Positions 1-11,808 of a DNA stretch of 64,000 nucleotides are shown here, piece after piece (positions within the stretch are counted from its first letter, which is position 1; each line of letters opens with the position of its first letter). Below the pieces are notes generated by a model that did no database searches, was not told the origin of the DNA, and saw only the letters and a list, made by a program, of their open reading frames with translations. The stretch is from Euphorbia lathyris (Eukaryota > Streptophyta > Magnoliopsida > Malpighiales > Euphorbiaceae), in assembly GCF_963576675.1 (NCBI RefSeq), contig NC_088917.1, forward strand, positions 79,098,610-79,162,609, read 5' to 3'. A program made the position numbers and the translations under genes.

Positions 1-1185
1 AACAATGAAGCTAACCAGCCCGAGATCAACCAAGGGGTGCCAGAACAACCCGTGAATAACGACCGTAATGGTGAAGGCAACGACACGCGTTCGATGTTAG
101 AGATTCTTGCTCCACATCGCCCTCAAATCCGCCACGGAATCGTTGCCCTCACCATTCCGGCCGACACATTTGAAATAAAAACTAGCATGATCCAATTAAT
201 TCAACAACTCGGTCAATTCGGAGGGGAACCCCATGAAAACCCTAACGAACACCTTGATAAATTTCTTATGTGTGCCGAAACTTCACGGAAAAACGATGTT
301 CCGGTTGAGGCCGTCCAACTAAAACTATTCCCTTTTTCTTTGACTGGGCAGGCGTTGGAATGGTTGCACTCGTTAGAGGCGGGATCGATCACATCGTGGA
401 AGGAACTCGAGAAGGAGTTCCTATCTTACTACTTCCCGCCTTCTAAAACGGTTAAGTTGAGAAAAGATATCACTTCCTTTCGGCAACTTGGATACGAGGC
501 CCTCCACTCAGCTTGGGCTAGATTCCGAAAGTTGCTCCGAAGCTGTCCCCATCACGATATCCCTAAGCATGATCTAGTAAGTACTTTTTTTTATCATGGT
601 TTAACATCTACTAATCGTGCAACCATTGATTCTGCAACAGGTGGGGATTTGTTTCGCAAATCGGCAAGCGAGGCGTATGAGCTCATTCACGAATTAGCTA
701 GGAAAAGCGTCCAATGCCAAGAAGATCGGCTTGCCGGACCCTCGCAACATCAAACCTTTGCCGTAGAGGACGAGGCTTCCACAATCTTCATGATCGAAAT
801 GAACAAGAAACTGGACGCTTTAATGGCGCAAATGAGCCTCCAAAATTCAGCACAAGTCCTAGTGTGCTCTCACTGTGGTGGTGGCCACCAAGGTAAGGAT
901 TGTCAAGCCAGAAGCCCTTTTGCCGGTGACACCGAAAGCGTAAGTTGTGTAGGGGGACAACAAAGGTATAATTCTCATTATAACTCCTACCCTAACACGC
1001 ATGCTTATCACCACCACAACAATAATAATAACGGAAGGAGGTTTCAACACATTCCATCTTATGATAACAAGCGGGATGTGTTGAAGCCCCCATCCGAACT
1101 CCATGGTGAACTTGTGGAACAAGGGTTGGGCCAATCCCCTCATGTCCAAGAAGGGCAAAAATCACAACCTCCTAGCAATGCATAA
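1..1185 (+). pseudogene. gag: gag of Athila element A (5' partial)
   Basis: Capsid/nucleocapsid polyprotein that would assemble the virus-like particle. The frame is already open at base 1, so the start is outside the window. A Retrotrans_gag domain is visible (hydrophobic core with EWLHSLEAGSITSWKELEKE), followed near codon 280 by a knuckle CSHCGGGHQGKDC with the C-x2-C-x3-H-x4-C spacing usual for Athila. A poly-Asn/His stretch follows. The frame stops at a TAA (1183-1185), but the same frame runs on at once into the protease region, so this is an in-frame nonsense codon inside a former gag-pol frame rather than a natural gag end. Confidence 0.9.
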
Positions 1186-2694
1186 GACGCAATGGTAATT
1201 GATCTCCTTAAAGAAATATCTTCCCGTCTTGCTAACAATGAAGCATTTTGCAGGGACTTGGGACAGCAAGTGGCCCAATTAAATCGCCAACGACAAGGGA
1301 GACAACATGGGTCTCCCCCGACTAACACCGAACAAAACCCGAGACCAAAAAATTGGGAGACCGCACAAGCAATAACTCTCCGTAGTGGTAAGGGTTTGGA
1401 ACCACCGGTTCCAAAGGCGACTCCACCCGCTCCACAGGTAAGTGATGAACCGGAAGTGGTAAGCAACCCCGGTTCGGATCCAAAACCCGCGACTTCCTTG
1501 GATAAGAATAAAAATGTGTGTGATCCAATTGGAGCTTACGTACCGAAGCTCCCTTTTCCACAACGACTCAAAAAGGAAAAATTGGATCACCAATACGGCA
1601 AATTTTTGGAAATTTTTAAGAAACTTCACATTAACATTCCACTTGCGGAAGCATTGGAGCAAATGCCCACATATGCGAAGTTTCTTAAAGAAATCCTCGC
1701 CAAAAAGAGGAAGTTGGATTATAATGAGACGGTAGCGCTCACGGAGGAATGCTCCGCGATTATAACAAACAAACTCCCACCTAAACTCAAGGATTTAGGT
1801 AGTTTTTCTATCCCTTGCACGATTGGTAATGTTGAGTTTAGGAGAGCTTTATGTGATTTGGGTGCTAGCATCAATCTAATGCCTTTATCTATATTCAGGA
1901 AGCTCGGCTTGGGAGAACCTAAGCCTACCAATATGACGCTCCAGTTGGCCGATAGATCCATTGCCCGGCCAAAAGGAATTGTGGAGGATGTCTTAGTGAA
2001 AGTGGACAAGTTCATTTTCCCCGCCGATTTTGTAGTGCTCGATATGGCGGAAGACGATTCGGTATCAATCCTCCTAGGATGACCATTCCTTGCAACAGGT
2101 AGGACTCTCATTGACGTCCACAAAGGTAAGCTCATCCTACGGTTGCAAGACGAAGAGGTAGAATTTAACGTGTACAACTCCATGAAATTTCCATCTAATA
2201 CCATGGCGGATTGTAATTTTTTAAATTCCGTGGACTCTATTGATCTTTTTGTTGAAGAATTTTGTGATAGGTCTTCTGCGGGAACCTCTTCGGAAATAGA
2301 TGGTATTGAGCAATTGGATGAGGAGCCATTGAACAAGCCGTTTGAATACTCCTCCGAAATAGAACAATGTATGTTGGCAAGGAGCCGGTTCGAGGGTTTA
2401 GACCGGGATAGCAAAGCAAAGCCGAAGACCTCTCTTGAGGAACCTCCAACTTTGGAACTTAAACCCTTGCCTCCTAATTTAAAATACGTATTTTTGCAAC
2501 CTCCTAATTTCTTACCGGTTGTTATTTCTTCGCTTTTGACAGCGGAAATGGAGGAAGCATTGATTGCGGTATTACAAAAACATAAAGGCGCATTTGGATG
2601 GACCATTCACGATATAAAAGGGATCAGCCCCACCATTTGCACACACCGCATCTTTATGGAGGATAAAGTCAAGCCCTCCATGCAGCCGCAATGA
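1186..2694 (+). pseudogene. protease and protease-RT linker of Athila A
   Basis: Continues in frame 1 after the TAA at 1183. The aspartic protease core is at about 1800-2140 (CDLGASINLMP, then the flap-side region with FPADFVVLDM). An in-frame TGA at 2080-2082 lies directly after SILLG, and the linker continues to a second TGA at 2692-2694. Both stops sit where a C-to-T change would explain them. The linker from 2143 is acidic and leads to the N-terminal edge of RT (GISPTICTHRIFMEDKVKP). No intact protease can be made from this copy. Confidence 0.87.
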
Positions 2695-3657
2695 CGGCTT
2701 AACCCCAATATGAAAGAGGTAATCAAACTCCTCGACGCAGGTATAATCTTTCCTATCTCCGATAGTCCATGGTTTAGCCCGGTCTAATGTGTTCCCAAAA
2801 AAGGGGGCACAACGGTGACGGAAAATGATCAAGGGGAATTAATCCCCACACGGAAAGTAACCGGTTGGCGAGTATGCATTGATTATAGAAAACTTAACGA
2901 AGTCACCCGAAAAGATCATTTTCCCTTGCCGTTCATCGACCAAATGTTGGAAAGAATGGCGGGTCATAAATTCTTTTGCACCCTCGATGGCTTATCCGGT
3001 TATATGCAAATTCCCGTCGATCCTTCGGATCAAGAAAAGACGACATTCACTTGTCCGTATGGGACATTTGCATATAGGCGGATGCCATTTGGGCTTTGTA
3101 ACGCCCCCGCCACCTTTCAAAGGTGCATGACGGCTATATTCTCCGAAATGATTGAGGATTTCATGGAAGTCTTCATGGACGATTTTTCTGTTTTTGGGTC
3201 GTCCTTTGAGATTTGTTTAAGTAATCTTGATAAAGTCCTCCAACGTTGCGAAGACACTAACCTTGCACTCAGTTGGGAAAAATGTCAATTCATGGTTCAA
3301 GATTGCATTGTTTTGGGACACAAGGTGTCCGGGGAGGGGATCGAGGTCGATCCGGCCAAGATCGAGGTAATTGAAAAACTACCTCCACCAATCAACGTTA
3401 AGGGAATTCGGAGTTTCTTGGGTCATGCGGGGTTCTATAGACGATTCATCAAGGATTTCTCTAAGATAGCAACCCCTTTGACCCAAGTCCTTGCAAAGGA
3501 TGCGGAATTTAGTTTTTCCCCTGAATGTTTACTTGCATTTAATACGCTAAAGGAAAAACTAGTTAATGCACCTATCATGGTGAAACCCGATTGGAACCTC
3601 CCCTTTGAACTCATGTGTGATGCGAGTGATTTGGCTGTAGGTGCTTGTTTGGGCTAA
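2695..3657 (+). pseudogene. reverse transcriptase of Athila A
   Basis: RNA-dependent DNA polymerase domain in the same frame as the protease. Visible blocks are VCIDYRKLNE, the FPLPFIDQMLERMAGH helix, the TTFTCPYGTFAYRRMPFGLC block, and the catalytic FMDD near 3175, followed by the thumb region. In-frame TAA codons are at 2785-2787, just after the SPWFSPV block, and at 3655-3657, at the start of RNase H. The catalytic residues survive but the product would be cut twice. Confidence 0.92.
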
Positions 3658-3966
3658 CGTGTGGATAAACTCTTTCGCCCTATCTATTATGCGAGCAAAA
3701 TGCTCAATGAGGCCCAACAAAACTATTCCATCACGGAAAAAGAGATGCTTGCCGTTGTTTTTGCTTTCGATAAATTTAGGTCATATCTTGTGTTATCCAA
3801 AATTATCATATACACTGACCACGCAGCTCTCAAGTACTTGATGACTAAGCAGGACGCCAAACCACGCTTGATACGGTGGATCCTACTCCTACAAGAATTC
3901 GACATCGAGATCAAAGATAAAAAAGGAGTGGAGAATGTTGTGGCCGATCATCTCTCTCGCTTATAA
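3658..3966 (+). pseudogene. RNase H of Athila A
   Basis: Ty3/gypsy RNase H domain (RNase_H-like in the RT C-terminal position), in frame 1 with RT. Recognisable blocks are [18 protein letters not shown], the [11 protein letters not shown] helix, [12 protein letters not shown], and the DHLSRL end that normally leads into integrase. It ends at an in-frame TAA (3964-3966). The length of about 100 codons fits the family. Confidence 0.9.
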
Positions 3967-5329
3967 GGCGAGCAAGGCGAATCTCCGGAAGCTATTGAAA
4001 TTAAGGAGACCTTTCCCGACGAAACACTCTACGCGGTAACATCTTTACCTTGGTATGCCGATATGGCAAACTACAAAGCCGGTAATATTCTTCCCCCACA
4101 CCTTACATATGAGCAGCGTAAGAAATTCTTTCACGATGCTAAGCACTATTTTTGGGAAGAACCCTATCTGTTCAAATCTTGTGCCGATAACATTATTCGT
4201 AGGTGTATACCGGAAGAAGAGGTTAATCATGTGCTACATATGTGTCATACCCAAGAGCCGGGGGCCACTTTGGCCCTAGTCGGACTATGGCAAAAGTCTT
4301 ACAATGTGGGGTTTATTGGCCTACTTTGTCTAAAGATTCCCAAGACTTCGTCAAATCATGTGACGCTTGTCAAAAGAGCGGAAACATTTCCCGAAAACAT
4401 GAAATGCTCTAACAAGGAATCTTAGTCTGCGAACTTTTTGACATATGGGGGATAGACTCCATGGGACCTTTCCCTAAGTCGCATAACAACACTTACATTC
4501 TTGTAGCGGTTGACTATGTCTCCAAATGGGTAGAGGCCGTTGCCTTACCTTCAAACGACTCTAAGGCGGTAGGGAAATTTATAAAGAAAAACATTTTTAC
4601 TCGGTTCGGGACCCCTCGAACTATCATTAGCGACGGGGGTTCCCACTTTTGCAACCGCCAATTCGATCAACTCTTACTTAAGTATGGGGTTGCACACCGA
4701 GTCTCTACACCCTACCACTCGCAAACTAGTGGGCAAGTTGAGGTTGCTAACCGAGAGTTAAAACGCATCTTAAAAAAATGGTTAACTCCTCTAGGAAAGA
4801 CTGGAGCTTGAAGCTCGATGATGCTCTTTGGGCTTACTGCACGGTGTTTAAGACGCCCATCGGGATGTCCCCTTATCGTCTAGTTTTTGGAAAATCATGC
4901 CATTTGCCCGTAGAATTAGAACATAAAGCATATTGGGCGCTGAAATTTTTAAATTTTGACGTGCAGGCTACAGGAGAACATCGCCTCCTCCAACTCAATA
5001 CTCTTGATGAACTTCGCTTAGGGTCGTACGAAAATGCCAAAATTTACAAAGAACGTACAAAACGGTGGCACGACAAGCACATTCAGGTTCGGGAGTTCAC
5101 CAAGGGGGATCAAGTTCTCCTCTACAACTCTCGCCTCCGGTTATTCCCCGAAAAATTAAAAAGTCGATGGTCGGGACCATACACCGTAATTAATGTGCAC
5201 TCCTCCGGAGCAATTGAGATCCAAGGTCCATACAATGCAACCGTCCGGGTCAATGGCCACCGTCTAAAGATATACCGCGGCGGCGTTTTTCCACAACAAG
5301 GCGAAACCACACTCCTCGCCCCACCATGA
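3967..5329 (+). pseudogene. integrase of Athila A, split by two frameshifts
   Basis: The domain runs through three frames. The N-terminal part (frame 1) holds the Zn-binding region starting near 4063. A one-base loss in the G run at 4260-4264 moves it to frame 3, where the Cys pair of the HHCC finger (CDACQKSG) and, after a TAA at 4410-4412, the catalytic core lie ([35 protein letters not shown], giving D, D, E). A second one-base change in the A7 run at 4772-4778 moves it to frame 2 for the C-terminal domain ([22 protein letters not shown] to [12 protein letters not shown]). Both frameshifts are in homopolymers, so assembly error is possible for either. Confidence 0.9.
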
Positions 5330-7360
5330 GCTTGCGCATCACCAAGGAAAGTCGAGCTACTCCGACTATAAATGTAGCACTGGTTTGATGCTCTCAAACC
5401 CTATATATATCCATTCATTTTTTCTTGTTTTCTTCGTTTCGCTTCAATCCCATGGAAAACCAAATCCCAATCCGACATAATACGCGGGGAATCTCCTTAT
5501 GCACGCCCCGCGTCTTTGTGCCTCTGATCCAAAATTATACAAGGGACACCTCCCACGTAGGGCGTACCCCCTATTACGCCCCGCGTATGATTTCCTTTCC
5601 GTGGCTCCCAAAGTCCAGAAACTCAAACACGTGGGGCGCCCTGTTCATGCGCCCCGCGTATTTGAGTCTCTGACCCCATGGTACGCCCCGCGTGCCCATC
5701 ATTTTTATGCTTAAAGAAGTTCAGAAACTCAAACACGCGGAGCGCCCTATTCCTGCGCCCCGCGTATTTGAGTCTCTAACTCCAAAAATAATGGAAACGC
5801 CGCCTTACGCGGGGCGCCCTCCCTACTACGCCCCGCGTATTTGAGTCTCTGACTCAAAATGCATTAAAAATGCTACCCTACGTGGGACGCCCCCCTGGGC
5901 ACGCCTCGCGTAGGGCCCCTGACCACTAAGGGTCTTCTTTTCCTTTCCTTACCTTATTTTTGTTTTTATTTTTGTTTTAACCTCTTTTTGCGACGCCCTT
6001 GGAATATGCATCATTTTAAATAACGCGGAGGGTCGTGCAACCCCACACTTTTAGTTTGGTTTGCACTACCAAAAACAAAAATAAAAATAACAACAAAATA
6101 ATTAAACTCATTTATTGACTCTTTAAAATTTTCCCGACACGCTATCCCTCATTCGGAAATTAATTAAAGTTCCGTTATTTTTCATCAAAAATAAAAAAAA
6201 CATCAGAACATAAAGGAATGATTCGATTAAGAGATTTTAGTCTTGATCTTAAAGTTAGGGAATTTGTGCAAAACTTAGGATTAGTACTAAACTAAGACAT
6301 TGAGTCTTAACCCAAATGTTATCTCCATAATAAACTTTAAAAAGGCAATAAATACGGATAGTTGAGAATTGAGCGAAGACTTGATAGTACACAATTTAAA
6401 CCCGAATCTTTGTGAGGTATTCTTGAGCCTAAAAGAGTTCGTACGAGAACTCTAATTCTTTCACAATTTTTCGAGAGCTTTGACTTCACTCGACTCATAG
6501 AAATTGCATCCAATACCGGATTAAGTACACTTATTTGTGGTAAAAAGGCAATAGATGATAAACCGAACCCACTTAGGCTAATTTTTCTTAATTTATTTTT
6601 CTCGTTTTCATTGAACATTAGGAAATCCCTTTGAGCCTATTAACCAAATTTTTCTCGTTACCATTTAACCCTTTTTCCTCTTGTTCAATTACCGACATAA
6701 TCAGTTGAACCCGAATTACCCGAAATAAGTCACGGCCTGAGCAAATGAGCACCATAAGTTCTCAAAATATGGTTTTTGTGCCTCTATCAAAACAAAGGAT
6801 ACAATAAAAATAAAAAGGCATTCTCAAGCTGCACCCGAGCAATTTTGAAGTATATCTTGTAAAATTCGCTAAGGCCGAAGCAAAATACGGTGCGATCATA
6901 AGTCGGTATTTTGGAACTTGAGTTTCTTTAAACTAACCACTAAAGAAGCCACCCACATTACAACCCCCCTCCGGGTTCATTTTTAATGTTGCTTAAGCAT
7001 ATTTTAGGAGGAAAAACCCGGATGAAAATGCAAATTCAACATGATCTCGAGTAAGTGCAAAGAAGAGTGCTAAAACACCGACCCACCTAAAATTGAGCGT
7101 AAGAGTGAAATCCCTTGGTGAGGTACTATCGGGTTCTCAAAAGATAATCAACCCCCGTTAATATTGCCTATTAAATCTTGATCATGGAGGTTTCAAACAA
7201 GTTTCGTACTCAATTGTTTGCGTAGGTACTCACCGAAACCTTTGCACAAAACCATAACTTTGAAATCACGCACTTGGCAAAACCAACCTTCGGTTTGTTT
7301 CTTAATTTTCCCAATCCCTTGTCTTTCGATCTCTTTTACTTGAGGACAAGTAAAACTTTA
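5330..7360 (+). other. non-coding 3' spacer of Athila A
   Basis: Between the integrase stop and the polypurine tract there is no credible ORF. The first part carries the dyad array annotated separately. The stretch at about 6300-6650 (cttcgagagctt-like block, then the 'agcctattaacca' block) recurs in diverged form at 21300-21500 in element B, so it is a conserved part of the Athila 3' region rather than random sequence. Athila elements often keep an env-like ORF here; I see none. Confidence 0.75.
5481..5911 (+). repeat. array of ACGC-CCC-GCGT dyads and hairpins in the 3' spacer of Athila A
   Basis: About a dozen 11-bp units with 4-bp inverted arms and a 3-bp centre. Exact or near copies are at 5503-5513, 5576-5586, 5649-5659, 5683-5693, 5755-5765, 5828-5838 and 5901-5911 (ACGCCCCGCGT type), and opposite-orientation copies at 5629-5639, 5735-5745 and 5807-5817. 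Opposite copies pair up: 5806-5816 with 5829-5839 makes a perfect 11-bp stem with a 12-nt loop. The 5615-5665 and 5720-5775 pairs extend the stem through flanking 'cagaaactcaaa / tttgagtctctg' to about 25 imperfect bp. The background is much more AT-rich. Confidence 0.9.
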
Positions 7361-7375
7361 AAGTCCGAGGAGGTT
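7361..7375 (+). promoter_or_regulatory. polypurine tract of Athila A
   Basis: Purine-rich AAGTCCGAGGAGGTT immediately before TGATAGGGG, the usual start of an Athila LTR. It primes plus-strand DNA synthesis. The same tract recurs before the LTR of element B (22162-22175) and, on the other strand, in element C (49647-49662). Confidence 0.85.
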
Positions 7376-7613
7376 TGATAGGGGTATTCTACCCCTATCT
7401 TTTAGCGTGATTTACGGGTTGATTTTGGATAAAATAAATAAGTTTAATTACAAAAATAAAGCGTTTTGATAAAATAAAGAAATAAAAACAAAACTCGTAC
7501 TTTCAGTTAATTTTCCGTGCTTTTGATTAGTTTAGGAAATAAAAACGTCAAGCTAACTCGGCTCGCAAGATTTGTATTTCAGGTACGAGCTAGGAGCAAA
7601 AATCTACTCAAAT

Positions 7614-8061
7614 ACGCGGGGTGTATCATCCTTTACGCGGGGCGTGAAACATGTTGTCAGCAATAATTGCCTTATCCGCAGGTGCCATGTGGAATTGACT
7701 CAGCATACGCGGGGCGTATGACACATGTTGGAAATGATTGGCCTAATCCTGAAAGTCAGACTGCACTATCTCCCTGAGTCAACTCTTCGTACGCGGGGCG
7801 TATAACCATACACGCGAGGCGTACCGGGCAATTCCTCAATAATAATAACTCAGAGACTCTTTTACGCGGGGCGTACTTAAGCTACGCACGGCGTAAAAGT
7901 TCCAATTCAAGCAATAAAACTCCAGAGGCTCAAACACGCGGGGCGTACCTTAGCTACGCGGGGCGTGCTTAAGACAACAAGACACGGAATTGGTCCACAT
8001 GCAGGAGATTTCTGACGGAATGGGCATTTACGCGGGGCGTAGACCACCTTACGCGGGGCGT
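7614..8061 (+). repeat. array of ACGC-GGG-GCGT dyads in the U3 of the Athila A LTR
   Basis: Eleven 11-bp units, all in the same orientation, at 7614, 7635, 7707, 7791, 7812, 7864, 7884, 7936, 7956, 8030 and 8051 (first bases). Several come in close pairs 20-21 bp apart (7614/7635, 7791/7812, 7864/7884, 7936/7956, 8030/8051), about two turns of the helix. The array ends about 80 bp before the TATA box, so the units lie in upstream promoter position. The orientation is opposite to most exact copies in the 3' spacer. Confidence 0.9.
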
Positions 8062-8140
8062 ATCATGGGATTTCTGCACCAAATAATGTTGCTCCATACT
8101 TGTACTTTGTGAAATTACAACATTGCCCTTGCTTGATGTC

Positions 8141-8148
8141 TATAAATA
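8141..8148 (+). promoter_or_regulatory. TATA box of the Athila A LTR
   Basis: TATAAATA in 'gtctataaataggaagc', the only good TATA box in the LTR, placed just downstream of the dyad array. It would set the U3/R boundary about 30 bp further on. Confidence 0.7.
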
Positions 8149-9110
8149 GGAAGCTCTTGAACTTCATTAAAAACGAACCAAGAAATAATTACACACTAGA
8201 GAGCAAAATATACTTGTTTTGATTTTTGTTGTAGTATAGATTCAGTTTTTGTAGCTAAACTCTCCACCTCGAGAGCTTGTTCGGTTGTTTCGGCATTCCA
8301 TCGAAGTTCCGCTCCACCATTCGTCACCAAGCTCGAGAGTTCCACCTCCACGACCTAGGAGACGGTTTTGAGTCCGGTTAGCTAGTTTCAAGGGCGGATT
8401 CTCCCCTTTTACGTGCTAATTAGCTTGTACTCTTCCTATGTACTAGGATTGGTTGTATTCCATTTATATACATTTCATATTTATAATTTCATGATTTATA
8501 ATCTCTATTTCTCTTTACGTGTTAGTGTTTGCTACTTGTTTTGATATTGATAATTGATTATTGTGTAGGAGAACGCGATTTTCGACGCCATTCGAGCTAT
8601 CCATAGGGAGTTATATAGGTGTTGCCCTACCGGAAGTGACAAACCGGAAACCGTAGGAATTGACAAGCCACGGAACTTACGGGCCCTAGTTTCTAATTCC
8701 CCCACGTTAGACACGCATTGACTAGGAATCACGTAGTCTAAGTGCTTCACGGGTCGGTCCTACTACACTTAGTAATCTTTGCAAGAGTAAATTATTATCC
8801 GTATACATTTAGAGTCGTTATTTATCGTGGTTATAACTTATCATAATTCATCCCACTTCATAGGGTTTTAGCTACATAAATCTGTGTCACCAATAGATAG
8901 GAATAGTGTGTAGTTGTGTCTTACTTTACCCCAAAGTAATCATCGCTTAAATAACATACGAAACCGAGTCGTCTAATACTTGTAATTATAAATCCCGTGG
9001 ATTCGATACCCGGTCTTAACCGGATTATTACTTGATACGACGGGGTACACTTGCCCCTAAGTAGTCGTAGCGTCTAGCAGAGTTAAGAGCAATTTATAAA
9101 GATCACATCC

Positions 9111-10280
9111 ATGGATAAAGAGTCCGCACTCATAATATATACATTTCGTCGTGAAAACTCTACCACTAGGCGTCGCGCACATCAGTCTCTCTCTATGGCT
9201 GGTAGGCTGACATTTGTTAATTTAGTTATCACTAGCTCTTTGATCCACAGCTTTATGGTTTACAAATGGCATGTGAGTTTGCTAAATAAACTCAATAGAC
9301 ACATGAGGAATTTCATTTGGACGGGCTCAGTTTTGTCCAAAAAGCTTGTTACTGTTCCCTGGAAGGTTTGCTTAAAGTCCTTAAAGGAAGGAGGGTTGGG
9401 TATTAAACACCTCTCGACGCTTAACTTGGCTATGAGTGGTAAATTGGCATGGGGCTTTCTTTCCTCTAATTCTTTATGCTTTAATTTGTTGAGGATGCGC
9501 TTTCTAAACAGGGCTGGTTTGCCAAAGTTTCAGTTGCAGCGATCGTCTGTTTGGTGGTCTGTCAAGGCCGCCTATCTCAAGTTACGGGAGAATTGTTTTT
9601 GGTCATTTGGATCATCTTCTGAGTTGTCATTCTGGAATTCGGAATGGATTTTACCACCCCTGGCTGAATAGTTTGGGATTTCTATGTCAGACCGTTTGAA
9701 GCTCACTGATAAAATCTCAGATTTTTATGAAAATGGCAACTGGCGGGATCTTCCGATGCTGGCTAGTCCGTTGCACCAGCGTATCCGGAATATGCATGGA
9801 AATGGCTCTGAACATGATTTATGTTTTTGGAGACCTGCGAGCAATGGCCTCTTCACGGTAAAGTTATTCTATCACTGGCTACGTGCTCCTCCGACTTTGC
9901 CTTTGGTTTTTCAGTCAATTTGGAAACCTTTTATTCAGCCGTCGCACTCCATGGTTTGCTGGCGTGTATACTGGGGCGCTTTACCAACTCATGATGCGCT
10001 CCGTGCTAGAGGTCTGCCTCTAATATCTCGCTGTCCTGTCTGTTTAATGGCTTATGAGACGAGTGACCATTTGCTTGTTCATTGCCCCTTTGCTTCCCAA
10101 ATCTGGTTCAACATATCGGCTTTATTTGGTAGAAGACTTGTACTTGATTCTTCTCTACAGACCCTCTTACAACACGCCTTCTCACACAAGTTTAGTTCGC
10201 AAGTCCTTTCCCTCTGGCAGGTCGCGCTTGTTAACGCTGTTTGGTTGATCTGGTCTGTAAGAAATGCTGCTATTTTTTAG
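9111..10280 (+). pseudogene. LINE A ORF2: RT C-terminus and zf-RVT
   Basis: In frame 3. The RT tail is visible from SMAGRLTFVNLVITSS through FIWTGS. After an in-frame TAG at 9669-9671 the same frame continues into the zf-RVT zinc-binding domain: CWRVYWGALPTHDALRARG, CPVCLMAYETSDHLLVHC (Cys/Cys...His/Cys ligands). TAG at 10278-10280 ends the open part. First-strand synthesis in LINEs uses this protein at nicked chromosomal DNA; here it is non-functional. Confidence 0.88.
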
Positions 10281-10449
10281 AGCAAGCCACCAAACATTCA
10301 TGAGGCATTACGATGTCTTTGGTCTGCAATTCGTAGCTCTGATAGAATCAGCAACAGATCGGTATGAAATTCTGTTGTGGATTTATCTATTCTCCACAAT
10401 CTCGGGTTAAATGCTCATCGTCATAAGGCCCCTCGAATCATTGAAGTTA

Positions 10450-10925
10450 TATGGTAGCCCCCTCCATCTGATTGGATTAAAGCTAACACTGATGCCTCCG
10501 TGATCTCGGGTAGAGCTGGTTGTGGTGTGGTTTTTCGAAATAGTCAGGGGCATCCCCTTGGGTCATTTGCCTTCCCCCTTGATTGTGCTTTGGTACAAAT
10601 GGCGGAATTGCAAGCCGCTATTTTTGCAGTTTCGATTGCGAGGTCACGTGGATAGACTCGTCTCTGGATTGAAAGTGACTCGACTTACGTTATTCGAATT
10701 TTTCATGCTCGTGCGCAGATCATTCCCTGGACAATGCGTGTGGATTGGTTAAATTGTTTAGATTCAATGACGCATATTCATGTGGTTGTCTCTCATGTGT
10801 TTCGTGAGGGAAATCAAGTGGCGGATGCTCTTGCTAATTACGGACGTCTGGCCTCAGATTTACAAATATGGAATACCCTTCCAGACTTCTGCTCCCTTCT
10901 TGCTAGAGATAATGCCCTTGGTAGG
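10450..10925 (+). pseudogene. LINE A RNase H domain (RVT_3), frameshifted
   Basis: After the zf-RVT part, RNase H blocks can be followed across frames: PPSDWIKANTDAS, GCGVVFRNSQGHPLGSFAF, MAELQAAIFAVSIA, LWIESDSTYVIRIFHA, and in a clean frame from 10734 VSHVFREGNQVADALANYG. The acidic catalytic positions (D, E, D, D) are still recognisable but a stop and at least one frameshift separate them. Confidence 0.82.
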
Positions 10926-11071
10926 GATATTTTAGATTTTCTTAAAACATTCTTTGTACTGGTTTCATACTTTTTTCATCTCTTCATTTATATATTTGGT
11001 TCTTTGCCTTTTCGGGGATGCCAACCTAGTTGGAATTCCTATTGGGCTAGATCCGTATTTCAAAAAAAAAA

Positions 11072-11756
11072 AGATATATTTAGAACTTATGACATGAAAT
11101 TTAGAATATATGTTTTAATTTTTAGAATAAAACTATAAAGTTTAGATACGATATATTTTTTAAAATATATGTTAGAACATATAGTTTAACTTTTAGAACA
11201 CGAACTATGAAGTTTAGAACGTACGACATAATTTTTAGAACATACGTTAGATTATATATTTTAATTTTTGGAACACAAACTATAAAATTTAGAACATACG
11301 TTATGTTTTTTACAACATCTGTTATGTTTTTTCGAACATGAGTTATAAATTATATTATAGAACAAATGCAAAAATGATTCTGATATTTATTGATTTTTTT
11401 AAAACATTATACTTAATTTTTAGAACACAAATTATAAAGTTTAGAACATATGTAACATTTATTTAGAACATCGTCCTTAACATTTTAAAACATAAATTAC
11501 AAAAATATAGATGAATTAAATAAATAAGAAATTGGAGCATGTTCTTGGATTTTTTTCTATTAATAATTCATTATTATGCATATTTTTTTTTCTATTAATA
11601 ATTCATTATTATGCACATTTAATCGATATTAATAAGTGCATGCATCAAATATTAAACAACAGAAGCTACTAGAACAGTGGTAAGCAGGGTCCAGGATAAA
11701 CCAATGTACACTGAAGAGAGTGTTCTCACCTAACCAATCTGTTCTCACAAGAGCCG

Positions 11757-11808
<52 letters not shown>

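Larger units (their letters stand above)
1..9108 (+). mobile_element. Athila-lineage Ty3/gypsy retrotransposon A, 5' end outside window
   Basis: The order is gag, protease, RT, RNase H, integrase, a 2-kb non-coding 3' spacer, a polypurine tract and a 3' LTR, all on the plus strand. The protease context (ALCDLGASINLMP), the RT block with FMDD and the integrase opening ([14 protein letters not shown]) are those of the Athila clade. The 5' LTR and primer site lie before the window. The reading frame is broken by at least six in-frame stops and two frameshifts, so the element is dead. The right edge abuts LINE sequence; the exact LTR end (9105-9165) is uncertain because the partner LTR is not visible. 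Confidence 0.93.
7376..9108 (+). repeat. 3' LTR of Athila A
   Basis: Starts TGATAGGGG after the polypurine tract. It contains a dyad array in U3, a TATA box, and a 3' segment (about 8930-9060: 'accgagtcgtctaata', 'ggattcgatacccgg', 'tacacttgcccctaag') that resembles the LTR ends of the other Athila elements here. It is about 1.7 kb long. The 3' end is placed by the change to LINE sequence and is good to about 50 bp only. Confidence 0.82.
9109..11071 (+). mobile_element. L1-type LINE fragment A (3' part)
   Basis: 3' half of a plant L1 element: end of RT, zf-RVT domain, RNase H, 3' UTR with the block 'gggatgccaacctagttgg', then an A11 tail ending at 11071. The 5' part is missing where the Athila LTR abuts it, so either the LTR interrupted the LINE (rest outside the window) or the LINE was truncated. 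Confidence 0.88.

Noticed and set aside
1719..2606. 295-codon ORF on the minus strand
   Set aside because: Antisense shadow of the Athila protease and linker region, which has clear domain motifs on the plus strand.
5481..8061. Short repeats resembling a CRISPR array
   Set aside because: Units are 11 bp with variable spacing, in both orientations, inside an LTR element of a plant genome; no spacer regularity and no cas genes.
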